Assembly: GCF_005239225.2 (NCBI RefSeq)
Contig: NC_133299.1
Span: 9,180,967-9,244,966 of the forward strand
From: Populus alba
Lineage: Eukaryota; Streptophyta; Magnoliopsida; Malpighiales; Salicaceae
DNA: 64,000 bases
Reading direction: 5' to 3'
Positions 23,355-33,530 of the stretch are shown here, piece after piece. The notes below the pieces were generated by a model. It saw only the letters and a program-made list of their open reading frames with translations, was not told the DNA's origin and made no database searches. Position numbers and translations under genes: made by a program. The first letter of the stretch is position 1. Every line of letters begins with the position of its first letter.

Positions 23355-23583
23355 TCAAGTAGGAGAGATCGAGGGAGTGATCTCTTCAGAAATATCCTCG
23401 AGGGTTTTTTCGCCTTCATGTACAGCCACAACTTGAGACATTGGAGGCCTGAGAGAAGGTGATTGATCGCTGCACTTCATTGCCAATTTCAGAACAATGT
23501 TCGTTTGGTCCAGGTCATAATGGTGCAACCTTGAGTCAAGAAAGTCTCCTAGTGTTCCCCGTGCACGTAAATTAGCGGCCTAA
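23355..23583 (-). pseudogene. paralogue B1: last kinase exon only
   Basis: The open minus-strand frame reads NLRARGTLGDFLDSRL, then the subdomain XI strip MKCSDQSPSLRPPMSQVV and EGEKTLEDISEEI, then PSISPT and a stop. It is the C-terminal kinase exon of an LRR-VIII-2 receptor kinase, very close to 38238-38530 but with a different last ten residues. The exon start is lost: right after 'aaattagcggcc' the sequence becomes copia-1. No other exon of this copy is present in the window. Confidence 0.75.
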
Positions 23584-25282
23584 AATTGTTTGAACTTGTC
23601 ATTTTGTCAACACCAACTTCTCCCCTTCTCTCCTGGTCAATACATTATCTCATTTTTCTATTTCTAAAAACTTTGTTGCAGCTTCTGTTACACATAAGAA
23701 CACTATTGCTGATTTGTGACACTGTCGTTTAGAAACCTTGCTACCTATAGCAAGCAGCATGCCTCACAGCATTTTGAAATTGTGCATTGTGATCTTTGGA
23801 GACCATGTTCCATACCTTTCTATGATGGTTTCAAATATTTTCTGACCTTAGTCGATTATTTCACTCGCAGTACATGGCTTTACCTCCTCCCCACTAAACG
23901 TAACATAGAATCCTTTGACAACTTAGTTGAAAACCAATTTAATTGAAAGATTAAAATTCCACAAAGTGATAATGGGAGGGAATTTCGCATGAAAGATTTC
24001 TTTCATATGAAAGGAATCATTCACCAAACTAGCTATGTCGAACACCTCAACAAAATGGGATTGTAGAACGCAAACACCAGCAAATACTTAATGTTGCTCG
24101 AGCTTTAAGATTTCAAAACAATCTTCCTCTTCAATACTGAAGTGATTGTATCTTAACTGCCACATACCTTGTCAATTGCACACCTAGCCCCTTGCTTAAA
24201 AATAAAACACTATTTGAACTCTTATTCAATAAATCACCCACTTATGCACATTTAAGGGTATTTGGTTCTCTTTGTTTTGCTTCCACTCTCTCTTTCCAAA
24301 GAAAGAAATTTGACTCCCGTGGTCGCATATCTGTTTTTCTTGGATAACATTTTGGCATAAAAGGCTACAAATTGCTTGATCTCCAATGTAATACCATTTT
24401 TATATCTAGAGACGTCACTTTTCATGAATCATCTTTCCCTTTTCACTCCTTACCTCACCTCTCCACTAATGCATCTGACAACACAACATGTGTTTTCACT
24501 AAACAATTACCTGACACTCTTGATTTTCCTATCATCTCTTCTCCATTTACACTTGATTATTTATCTCCTTCCATCATACCTCACATAACTTCACTAGCCA
24601 TAAATGACTCTATCATCTCCACAATAGACCCCTCATTTGATTCTCCATCTCACACTCCTGCTATCCTACCTTGTCCCTCTCCTGATTCAACCCCTCGCAG
24701 AACCACCAGGGTCAGAAGAGCATCACAATATCTACACGACTTCCATTGCAACCATCCTCACTTCTATGCCTTCTCAATTGTTGTCCAAGTTTGAGACTTC
24801 AAACACCGGTAATCTCTACTCAGTGGCAAACTTTATTTCTTATAAAAAATGTTCCTCGTCATTCACTATTTTTTATAGCTCTATCTTCATTCATACTGAC
24901 CCCATCACATACAACCAAGCCATGAAACATCTTGGCTAGTGCAAAGCCATGAGTGATGAATTGCTTGCCTTGGAACAAAATAACACCTGGATCATCATTA
25001 ACTTACCTCATGGCAAATCAACCATTGACTGCAAATATGTTTGCAAGACTAAATTTCATGTTGATTGTACTATTGAGAGATTGAAAGCCAAACTTGTTGC
25101 CAAGGGTTTTACGCAGAAGACAGGTATTGATTATACATAGACTTTTTCTCCTGTCGCAAAGCTTGTTACTATCAGGGTCTTACTCTCTATTGCAGCAATC
25201 AAAGGATGGCATCTCTTACAATTTGACATCAATAGCGCATTTCTTCATGGTAACTTGAAAGAAGATATATATATGCGCAAGC
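23584..25282 (+). pseudogene. copia-1 left part: pre-integrase, integrase and start of reverse transcriptase
   Basis: Translated pieces in order are the pre-integrase strip VAASVTHKNTIADL then a stop where relatives have WHCRLGH; the integrase motif FEIVHCDLW; VDYFTRSTWLYLLPTK; IPQSDNGREF; then the VERKHQ-type strip in another frame. The integrase C-terminal region continues to LDLQCNTIFISRDVTFHES. The reverse transcriptase begins at MSDELLALEQNNTW and runs through [16 protein letters not shown] to 25282. Several stops and frameshifts make it non-functional. Gag and the 5' LTR are missing; the left junction is with paralogue B1. Confidence 0.85.
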
Positions 25283-25660
25283 CACTACAGAAATTTGCTT
25301 AATAACAATGGATTTACCGATGGAATATTTATGTTGGTAATTTGAGGTCGAACTTACCGACGGACTTTTTTCCGTCAGTATATACCGACAAAAAAATTCA
25401 GTCAGTAGTTACAGACTGAATTACGGATGGAAAGTTCAGAATGAAAAAAAAAAAGCGATTTGCTGACATGGAGGTTTTTGTGGGTGATTTTTGTGATGGA
25501 ATCACCGAGGGATTCAAAATGGCAGCTCCGTACGGTGACGTGACCGGTTCACCGTTTAAAATGCTAAAGGAATTACCAAGGGATTCAAAATGCAAAATCT
25601 GTATGGTGACGTGTCAATCTTTTCATCAGAATAGCCGAAGGAATACGTTCGTATATGCCT
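25283..25660. repeat. CACTA-1 left subterminal repeats
   Basis: ACCGACGG and TCCGTCGG-type words occur in both orientations along this stretch, for example near 25355-25390 and with variants to 25640. In En/Spm such subterminal words are bound by the accessory transposase protein. The region matches 41003-41465 of CACTA-2 in order. A 123-codon open frame over it (25441-25812) is an accident of this repeat. Confidence 0.75.
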
Positions 25661-26347
25661 ACTCTGCCGACCCTCTCCTCCCCTATTTCTCCTTCTTCTT
25701 CCTCATCCCAACTCTCCCCATCTGCAAACAACCAGCCCCCCCTCCCCCCCAAAGAAAAATCTCCCTCACCTCAGCACAACAAGTTATATTTCTTGAAGTT
25801 TTGTGGTCATAGCATCCGTGTTCTGATTTACTGACGGATTTTATCAATTTTTGTTAGTAATTCTATCTTTTAAAATTTTAACATTTAAATGTCAATTTTA
25901 TTGTTTTTTAGTATATGTATTTTGTTAGTAGATGTACATGTTTTATTGTTATTTCTCAAACAAATTTGTAGTATATGAATGTATAATTTTATACCTGTTA
26001 TGGTTTGTTTTAGATTTTGTAGATTGTATTTGTTTGTAAATTGTTAAAACTTTATGGAATTACCGAATTACATGTGTTGTTTTGAAATAATTAATAGCTT
26101 GCTTAATGGGTTCGTTTTAAGTTTTATCAATGGTATTGCGAAGTTGTAATTTCCGTAAATTTATATGTATTAATTTGTATGGACGTTGATAACTGATAAT
26201 GAATATTTAATATTTATAAGAAGTTATGATTGGTTTGTTTGATGATCTCGAGGTAAACCAATATTTTTGCAAGTTTATTTACTTAACATAGTTAATTAAT
26301 ACATGTTGTCATCATAATTTTATAGAGGTTCGATATAAGTCATAGAT

Positions 26348-27880
26348 GATCGTTCATAGATGTATCGAGATTCACCCCAAGGATTGTGGAGGATGGATTA
26401 TTGTAACGGGGTTTAGGGTTTTATTAATTTCGCAACATCTATTCCCAGAAATTTTACTAGAGGCGGTATTAGGTGTCCATGCAGGAAGTGTCAAAATAAA
26501 AAGTATCTGCATCCAAATGTTGTAATGATGCATCTTCTACACAAAAGGTTTATGGAGAATTACCAATGTTGGTATGTACATGGAGAAGTATTTGTTAGTA
26601 AGAAGAGAATAGGAGAAAGGGTGGTTGGGTCAACTTCTAGTGCTAGCAACGTGTATAAAGCGGCAAATGACAACACTAATCCTTACAAAAATATAGTTAG
26701 GGATGCAATGAGAATGAATCAAGATAATGTTAGTCAATGTCCAATCGTAAAAGAAGAACCTAATGCAAATGCAGCTAGGTTTTTTGATTTATTAAAAGAT
26801 TCTGATGAACCATTATGGGATGGCTGCACAAATCACAATAAATTATTGGTCGTAGCACATGTGTTCACCATCAAGTCAGATCATGGGTTGAGTGAGGCTG
26901 GGTATGATAAAATTATTGAATGGATGAGAAGCATTTTACCTGAAGGGAACAGGTTGAAAGAGAACTTCTATGCTGCGAAGTCCATGATGAAACCCCTCGG
27001 TTTAGGATACCAGAAAATAGACATGTGCCCTAACTTCTGCATGTTATACTACCTTGAAAATGTTGAGATGACCGATTGCATGACATGCGGGCATTCCCAT
27101 TACAAACCCAGAACTGGTAGGGGAAAGACTCTAGTGGCATATAAAAAACTTAGATACTTCCCAATCACACCTAGATTGCAGAGGTTATTCATGTCACCAA
27201 GGACTGCTTAGCACATGACATGGCACCAAGCACATGATGCGGTTAATGGAGTGATGGTGCATCTTTCTAACGGCGAAGCGTGGAAACTCTTTAACAGTGT
27301 GCATCCTCACTTTTCAGCTGAATCAAGGAAAGTGCGTATTGGGTTGTGTACATACGGATTCAACCCATTTTGGGTCATTTGCTGCTCCTTATTCTTATTG
27401 GCTTGTCATACTTACAGTTTATAACTTGCCACTGGGAATGTGTATGAGGCCGGAGTTCATGTTTTTAACTACTGTCATACCCGGTCCAAACAACCCAGGC
27501 CGGAATATAGATGTTTGTTTTTGACTATTGATTGATGAGTTGGCGTAGTTGTGGTCCTCTAGAGCTCTAACTTATGATATATCGAGGAAACAAAATTTTC
27601 TTATGAGGGCGGCTTTGATGTGGACTATCAATTATTTTCCAGCTTATGTAATGCTTTCTAGTTGGAGCACGCATGGGAAACTAGCATGTCCATACTGCAT
27701 GGAAAACAACAAGGCATTCACGCTAGCAAACAGAGGTAAAGCTTCTTTTTTTATTGTCACCATCACTTCTTGCCACTTAATCATAGGTAAAGAAAGAACA
27801 GAAAGGATTTCTTTGCTGGCAGAGTTGAAAAAGATGTTGCATCCCCACGTCTTTCTGGTGAAGAATTGCATGATGGTCTG
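26348..27880 (+). pseudogene. CACTA-1 TNP2-type transposase (Transposon-associated and Transposase_21 domains), broken
   Basis: The start region matches the MNDRSWMY start of CACTA-2 but has a TAG in place of the tryptophan. A long open part at 26525-27211 holds the RFFDLLKDSDEPLWDGC strip, MKPLGLGYQKIDMCPNFCML and CGHSHYKPRTGRGK, hallmarks of the TNP2 family, which cuts and joins CACTA ends. A stop follows SPRTA, a frameshift lies near GFNPF, and the frame resumes with YDISRKQNFLMRAALMWT and HGKLACPYC. The coding part ends in a deletion at about 27868-27876, where the rest of TNP2 is lost. Confidence 0.85.
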
Positions 27881-28329
27881 GTCGAAATCAACTCAAAAGC
27901 TAGACCCTGTAACATAAATGATGTCTTTGTTTTCGCAAAGCAATGTCAACAAGTTTATTACACATACACCCCTTCATTTAGAAAGGATCAATCAAGAGTG
28001 GATTGGTTGTCCGTTTTAAAAATGAAACCCAGGGGTCGTGTCGAGCTTGTTCAGGATGAGAACGAGACACAAGTGTGCAAGATGAAGTCTTTCAAGTTAG
28101 TGAGTTGGTCAAACCATATCGAGTTGCTCCTTCGATTGACTTGGAAGAAAATTCAAATTTTCATGTTTTCGATGATAGTCTTGTTGATGTTGACGCAGAG
28201 GAGTTGAATGTTGTTTTGAGCTCTAGCGGACAAACAAATATCGATGAAGATGATGATATCCATATTAAAGATTGCAATGAAAGTGATGACTATTTAATTG
28301 ATGACGACGAAGAAGAAAATTTTGACTAA
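27876..28329 (+). pseudogene. CACTA-1 C-terminal (DUF4216-like) part of TNP2 gene
   Basis: After the deletion junction the sequence continues as the end of the CACTA-2 gene: LVEINSKARP, NDVFVFAKQCQQVYYT and DWLSVLKMKPRGRVE, the DUF4216-type domain found at the end of plant CACTA transposases. An indel shifts the last part, which ends with an acidic tail (DEEENFD) before TAA at 28327-28329. Its counterpart is 53370-53837. Confidence 0.75.
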
Positions 28330-28519
28330 CTATCAGAATGAAGCCCTGTGTAAAACATTTTTTTCATGTAATATATTTTATGGATGATATATTTTGTAAC
28401 ACGAAATATGTATTGTTTAAGCACTGTTGTTATTGTTTTGTGTGGAGGACAATTTATCATTTAAGTGTTTGCAGGAAGGTAAATAGGCAATACAAATACA
28501 ATCTTTCTTATACAATGCC

Positions 28520-28920
28520 ACAATCACTGACATCCATATCGACAGAATAACATCCGTCGGCATTTAATAGAGAGTTCAAAAAAATTACTTGAAATGCCAC
28601 AATCATCGACGACGTTGCTAACGGATTTCAGTTCGTCGGTAAGTGTCGGCGGTCAATATTGCCGACAAAATTACCGACAGACTATGCGAATTCCAAAGGG
28701 CGGTGCATTAAATGCATCTTTGACCGTGTCAGGTTGCTGACGGACCGCGAGAAATACGGAGGGTAATTAAAAATGTTGGTGCAAAATTCAAAAATTACCG
28801 ACGGATTTTCGACACTTCACCAACGGAATAAATTAAAATAATAATTATTTTTTATTTCCGTCGGTGAATCTGTCGATAAAACTGCCCTAAAAATCCCAGC
28901 GACCGCCCTTAAGTTTATTT
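28520..28920. repeat. CACTA-1 central cluster of subterminal-type words
   Basis: Between the two transposase genes there is a cluster of CCGACGG/CCGTCGG-type words (near 28555, 28635, 28670, 28740, 28800, 28860), of the kind otherwise confined to the element ends. One unit of the 80 bp repeat that is amplified at 54030-54420 in CACTA-2 is present here. Confidence 0.7.
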
Positions 28921-29659
28921 TTTCTTCTCCTCCATTTTTCACCTTAACTTTTGATTTTTTTTCCTCTCAATTCTTCAAGGCTTTCACCTACAATCTCTAG
29001 CAAGTTTTCTTGTGAATCTTCATCAGATTAAAAGGTATGTGTTTCCTCTATTTCATTTTACTTTAAAGGTTTTTTTGTTTTAGCTATTTTTATTTTTTTG
29101 TATGTTTTTTGTTTTGGTGTATTTTTATAATGTAGATAAAGTCTTGAAATCAACACATTATTAAGGTAAGCATATTTCATTCCTAAAATCTATAGTTTTT
29201 TGTGAATTTATTGAATATATTTTATTGTTATATTGGCATAATTATTGAATAATTTGTTGAATTGTAATTGTTAATGTTGAATTTACCTTAGTATTAGTAA
29301 TTGAATATGTTGGAATAATTATTAATTTTACTCTATTATTGCATGATTTGTGTTTAATTTTTTCCATTTATTTTAATTGTTAGTCTAGAGTTTTTTTTTG
29401 AATTTATTGAATATATTTTATTGTTGTATTGGCATAATTATTGAATAATTTGTTGAATTGTAATTGTTAATGTTGAATTTACCTTAGAATTAGTAATTGA
29501 ATATGTTAGAATAATTAATATAGATTGTGTCACTTGGTTGTGGCTATTGTCAATATTTACAGGTTTGTAGATTTTGGTAGTGTCCAGTATAGGGGAGGTG
29601 TTGTCGAATTTTTTTTTTTTTAACATTTGAATTTAATTATATAATTATTTGTATAAAGT

Positions 29660-31341
29660 TGTGTAGATACGTAGAACGAAAACCACAGCTCATCGCTCAC
29701 GTATGGTCACAACTAGTTCTTCTAGCAGCGAGAATGATATTTTATTGGGTGCCTCTCAAGAAGAGGCACCGACACCACCTGCGCCGCCAACCGATGTTGC
29801 CTCTTCCAGCGCTAGTTCACAGCGCAAAGGCGGCGTGCCTTCGCAGCGAAATCAATTTACCCATAAGTACGAGGCATGGTTGGAGGACGACCTTTCAATG
29901 TAAGTTTGTTAAGGTTTTAGTTTTTTTTATAAATTATAACATAATTTATGAACTAATCACTATTTCATTAATTTCATTTATTTTCAGGTTCACAAACATT
30001 GGGGTCGCCTGAGTAATATCATCGGCGTTTAAATCATCGATGGAGATTTTATTATTTCAATGGAGTCAGATATCAAGACATCCTAATGGATGTCTTAAAT
30101 CAATGCATGGTTTGATAGATTTGAGGTTGGTGCTAATTTATAATTTCCAGCTTATTTCTAATAAATTATTAATATAATTGTAAATAAATTATTATTTTTA
30201 TTTAAAATTAATTATATATACACATGACAAATTCTCTTAGGACAGTGAGCATGACATTGTTGTGAGGAGGGTGTGGGAAAATCATGCGGCAACTAGGTAA
30301 TATAAAAAACAATACAACATTTTTTTAGGAAAAAAATTATGTTTCAAAATTTAAATTCTCGCTATGGAAGCAGGTTGCGTGATTTTTGGTATGAAGCACA
30401 AAAAAAGGCAAAAAAACCGCGAGAGATAATGCTCTCCAAGGCTGGAACGATGTGGCTGTTTGGAGGGATTTCAAACCGATATACATCCCGACAGATATAT
30501 GGCTGCTCTATCTTGAGCACGTGACATCTGAGCGGTTCACACGACGCTCACAGTCCGATGTTGGCAACTGGAATCGGCTAATTCATGGCTCGATGATAAC
30601 GCACACCGACGGCTCCATTCTGTTTGTTGCACATGCGAAACAGATGATAAGATTAATTTAAATGAAATATATTGTTAAATTAATTTGTTGTTAATTAATT
30701 TTTTTTCATTATACGTTATGTCTCTTGGACATGAGCCGAGCCTGATGGAGCTGTTTGTTGAGACGCACATGCGAAGTCAAGACCGCCAAAGGGAGGCTCA
30801 GCAGTTCGTTGACAACCATGCTCAACACTTTGTGGTATGTTTGTTCAACCATTTTATTTTTTAAGTTATTATTTTTATTGAATTCAATATGATGAATACT
30901 TTTTTTCATTTTCAGGAGACCTATAATAGTTGGTTGAGGGAGAGGTATGGGGACGATGCTTCGACCCATCCGGAATTCGATCCAGGTTTATGGATGGAGG
31001 TTGGATCGTCCGATGGACCCAATAAAAATCATGTTTACGAGATCTCCAACACTACGGCCGAGAACTTGCGGGCGGCCCGTAGTGTCTTAACTATTGGGAG
31101 CTCCCAATCAGTATCGAGCACCCAATCTAAGGAGTTCGTGGCCTTGAAGCAACACACGACTCAACTCATCAAAAAATACGACCACGTATCGGCGGAGTAT
31201 ACAGAACTCAAAGCGGATCATGAACGGCTTCGTCAAATGGTCATAAACATGGCATCACAAAGTGGTGATCCATGTGCTCCTCCTCCTTTTTGGTTGTATA
31301 ACAACCAGCCTCCTCCTCCTCCTCCTCCACCATTATGTTAA
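29660..31341 (+). pseudogene. CACTA-1 second gene: Ptta/En/Spm-type (Transposase_24-like) protein, broken
   Basis: The exon series is about 29660-29899 (serine-rich, ends at GTAAG), 29988-30125, 30240-30297, 30373-30655, 30717-30836 and 30916-31341. Motifs include RLRDFWYEAQKKAK, ITHTDGS...VAHAKQM, LGHEPSLMELFVETHMRS, QFVDNHAQ and ERYGDDASTHPEFDP, as in the plant Ptta/En/Spm transposase family. The last exon has a heptad-like region (LKQHTTQLIKKYDH) and ends in a proline run. Indels in the second and fourth exons break the frame. It corresponds to 55606-57286 in CACTA-2. Its role is probably DNA binding to the subterminal words, by analogy with TNPA. Confidence 0.75.
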
Positions 31342-31559
31342 TTTGTAATGAACATTATTTAATTTTAATAGTTAATTTAAATTTTTTTTTGAAACACATT
31401 CAGTTTGTAATGAATAGTATTTAACTTTATTTTTTGATGTTTAATAAAAAAATTATTTCATAATTGGTTTTTTTACTATTAATTTATATAATTTTATATT
31501 ATGAATTCTAAATAATTTTTTTAAAAAATATTTAAAAATTATGCAAATAAAAAAAATAT

Positions 31560-32009
31560 AAAAAATACTCACCGAGGGTTTTACCAATGGAATAACTTCG
31601 TTGGCAATTCACAACAGCTTGGTGCAAATTTCACAATCGCCAACGAGTTTACCAATGGAATAAAGCCGTCGGCATTTCACAGTAGCTTGGTGCATATTTC
31701 ACAATCACCAACGAGTTTATCGACGGACATAGTTTGTCGGTATCGAATTCACCCACCGATGGATTTAGTTCGTCGGTATATTTCAAGCGGGAACTCTTTT
31801 TTTTTTTTGTGCGCAATTTCCATCTGTAAAACCATCGGTAATTTTTTTTTTTACCGATCGCTTTAGCAACGGAATTAGGTATTACTGACAAAAGGAAAGC
31901 CGACGAATTGTTTCCGTCGGTGTGTTCGTCGGTAAGTTTATTACCGACGAACTATGAATCACACACTGATGAAATATGTCCGTCGATGAAATTATGAAAT
32001 CTTGTAGTG
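31560..32009. repeat. CACTA-1 right subterminal repeats and terminal inverted repeat
   Basis: Dense ACCGACGG/CCGTCGGT-type words run from 31568 to 31985 in both orientations, ending with the terminal CTTGTAGTG at 32001-32009. The block matches 57490-57996 in CACTA-2. Confidence 0.8.
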
Positions 32010-33145
32010 AGCCACCTGGCTATTCTATAGGAGGCACCAATCAAGTCTGCAAGATTCTCAAAAGTTTATATGGATTCAAGCAAGCCTCACGCCAATGGTA
32101 TTCCAAATTCTCTCTTTCTCTCATTGCCTTTGGTTTTACACAATCCAAAGCTGACTATAGCCTATTTACTAAAGTGGATAATAGTTTGTTTATTGCCTTA
32201 CTAGTTTATGTTGACGATATAATTGTTGCTAGAAATTGTTCATCTTCCATCGAATCCCTTAAATCCTTCCTACATGGCGAATTTAAAATCAAAGACCTTG
32301 GCTGCTTATGCTACTTTCCTGGCCTAGAAGTTGCTAGGTCCTCAAAAGGTATTCATTTATGTTAGAGAAAATATGCTTTAGATATTCTGGCTGATTCAGG
32401 AACCTTGGCTAGCAAACCCCTCAAGCTGCCTCTTAAGCAGAACTTTAAGCTCAACAAGACTTCTAGAGATCCTTTATCAAACCCAGCTCATATCGTCGTC
32501 TTTTTGGACGCCTTTTGTATCTCACAATTACTAGGCCAGATATTTGTTATCATGTCCAGGTCCTCAGTCAATATATGGATACACATACCAACATACATCT
32601 GGCCACAACTTATCGCGTTCTTCAATACATTAAATCTGCACCTAGACAATGTATTTTATTATCTTCTTCTTCACAGATTCAACTCAAACCCTTTTGTGAC
32701 TCTGATTGGGCTTCCTGCCCTAACACTAGAAGATCAGTTACGGGTTATTGCATACTCCTTGGAGACTCTCTTAATGTGTTGTCTCTCGCTCCTCAGCTGA
32801 GGCAGAATATCATTCTATGGCTTCCACTTGCTTAGAACTCACCTGGCTTCGATATCTCCTTTAAGATTTCTGTATTTCCCATCCTCAAGCTGCTCAACTT
32901 TATTGTAATAACCAGGCTACTCTTCACATAGCTGCAAACCTAGTTTTTCACGAACGAACAAAACATATTGGATTGCCATCTCATCCGTGACAAGATACAG
33001 AAAGGACTCATCACCACTGCTCATGTTGCTTCTCAAAGACAACGTCTAGCGGAAATTTTTACCAAAGCTCTTCCTTCTTCTATTTTTCAGCAGCATTTGT
33101 CCAACATGGGAATAGTTAATCTCTATCCTACATCTTGTGGGGGGA
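32010..33145 (+). pseudogene. copia-1 right part: reverse transcriptase and RNase H
   Basis: The frame continues directly from 25282: PGYS, then [33 protein letters not shown] (the YVDD active site of copia reverse transcriptase) and FKIKDLG, to a stop after KGIHLC. After an indel come [35 protein letters not shown] (RNase H) and, near 32968, a strip with HVASQRQRLAEIFTKALP, the usual end of a copia Pol. Three or more disruptions are present. It is followed by GGGGGGA, the polypurine tract, and the 3' LTR. Confidence 0.85.
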
Positions 33146-33223
33146 TATTAGAGACCACATCAGCAGCATGCCATTTAGCATGCACTAAGCAACAACCTAT
33201 AACAAAACTGCAACAGAATAGCC
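33146..33223 (+). mobile_element. copia-1 3' LTR, left part
   Basis: It begins TATTAGAG right after the polypurine run at 33137-33145, as expected for a copia 3' LTR. It is cut at 33223 by copia-2, and the rest continues at 38045. The LTR starts with TA instead of TG, as does that of copia-2. Confidence 0.65.
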
Positions 33224-33530
33224 TATAAAGGAAATCCCCTCAGATTCAGCCAATATTCAAATTTCCCCAGATTCAGCCAATATTCACTTGCCTCTTGCCC
33301 ATGATCCTGCAACCATCATTCAAGCATAATATCAAGCTTGTAACGGCAGACAAATCTTCAACGTAAATGCAGTATAAATGTCAAGACGTAATCTTAGCTT
33401 ACTTTCTAAATTCAAACCTGCAAAGCTGTGTATATATATGTTAACAATTGTATTACTCAACGTGTGGCGAAATATACAATTCTGAAGTTTATCAAATAGC
33501 TCAACTCTCTGAAATTTCTTATCTTCATCA
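33224..33530 (+). repeat. copia-2 5' LTR
   Basis: It is 307 bp, starting TATAAAGG and ending CATCA. A TATA-like run (tatatatat) at 33430-33438 is the likely core promoter, leaving a short transcribed leader of under 100 bases before the coding start. A 19 bp word, cagattcagccaatattca, is repeated twice near the start of the LTR. Confidence 0.9.

Larger units (their letters stand above)
25283..32009 (+). mobile_element. CACTA-1: CACTA (En/Spm) DNA transposon, 6.7 kb, target duplication AGC
   Basis: The left end is CACTACAGAAATTTGC and the complement of the right end is CACTACAAGATTTC. It is flanked by AGC at 25280-25282 and again at 32010-32012, the 3 bp duplication expected for CACTA elements. 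Removing the element and one AGC restores the copia reading frame exactly (KP then PG). Subterminal regions are full of ACCGACGGA / TCCGTCGGT words. Inside are a TNP2-like gene and a Ptta/En/Spm-like gene, both plus strand, both disrupted. It would need transposase from elsewhere to move. Confidence 0.9.

Noticed and set aside
25441..25812. 123-codon frame near the CACTA-1 left end
   Set aside because: It overlaps subterminal repeats and the presumed 5' untranslated region, and the equivalent region of CACTA-2 is interrupted by the gypsy element; no domain.
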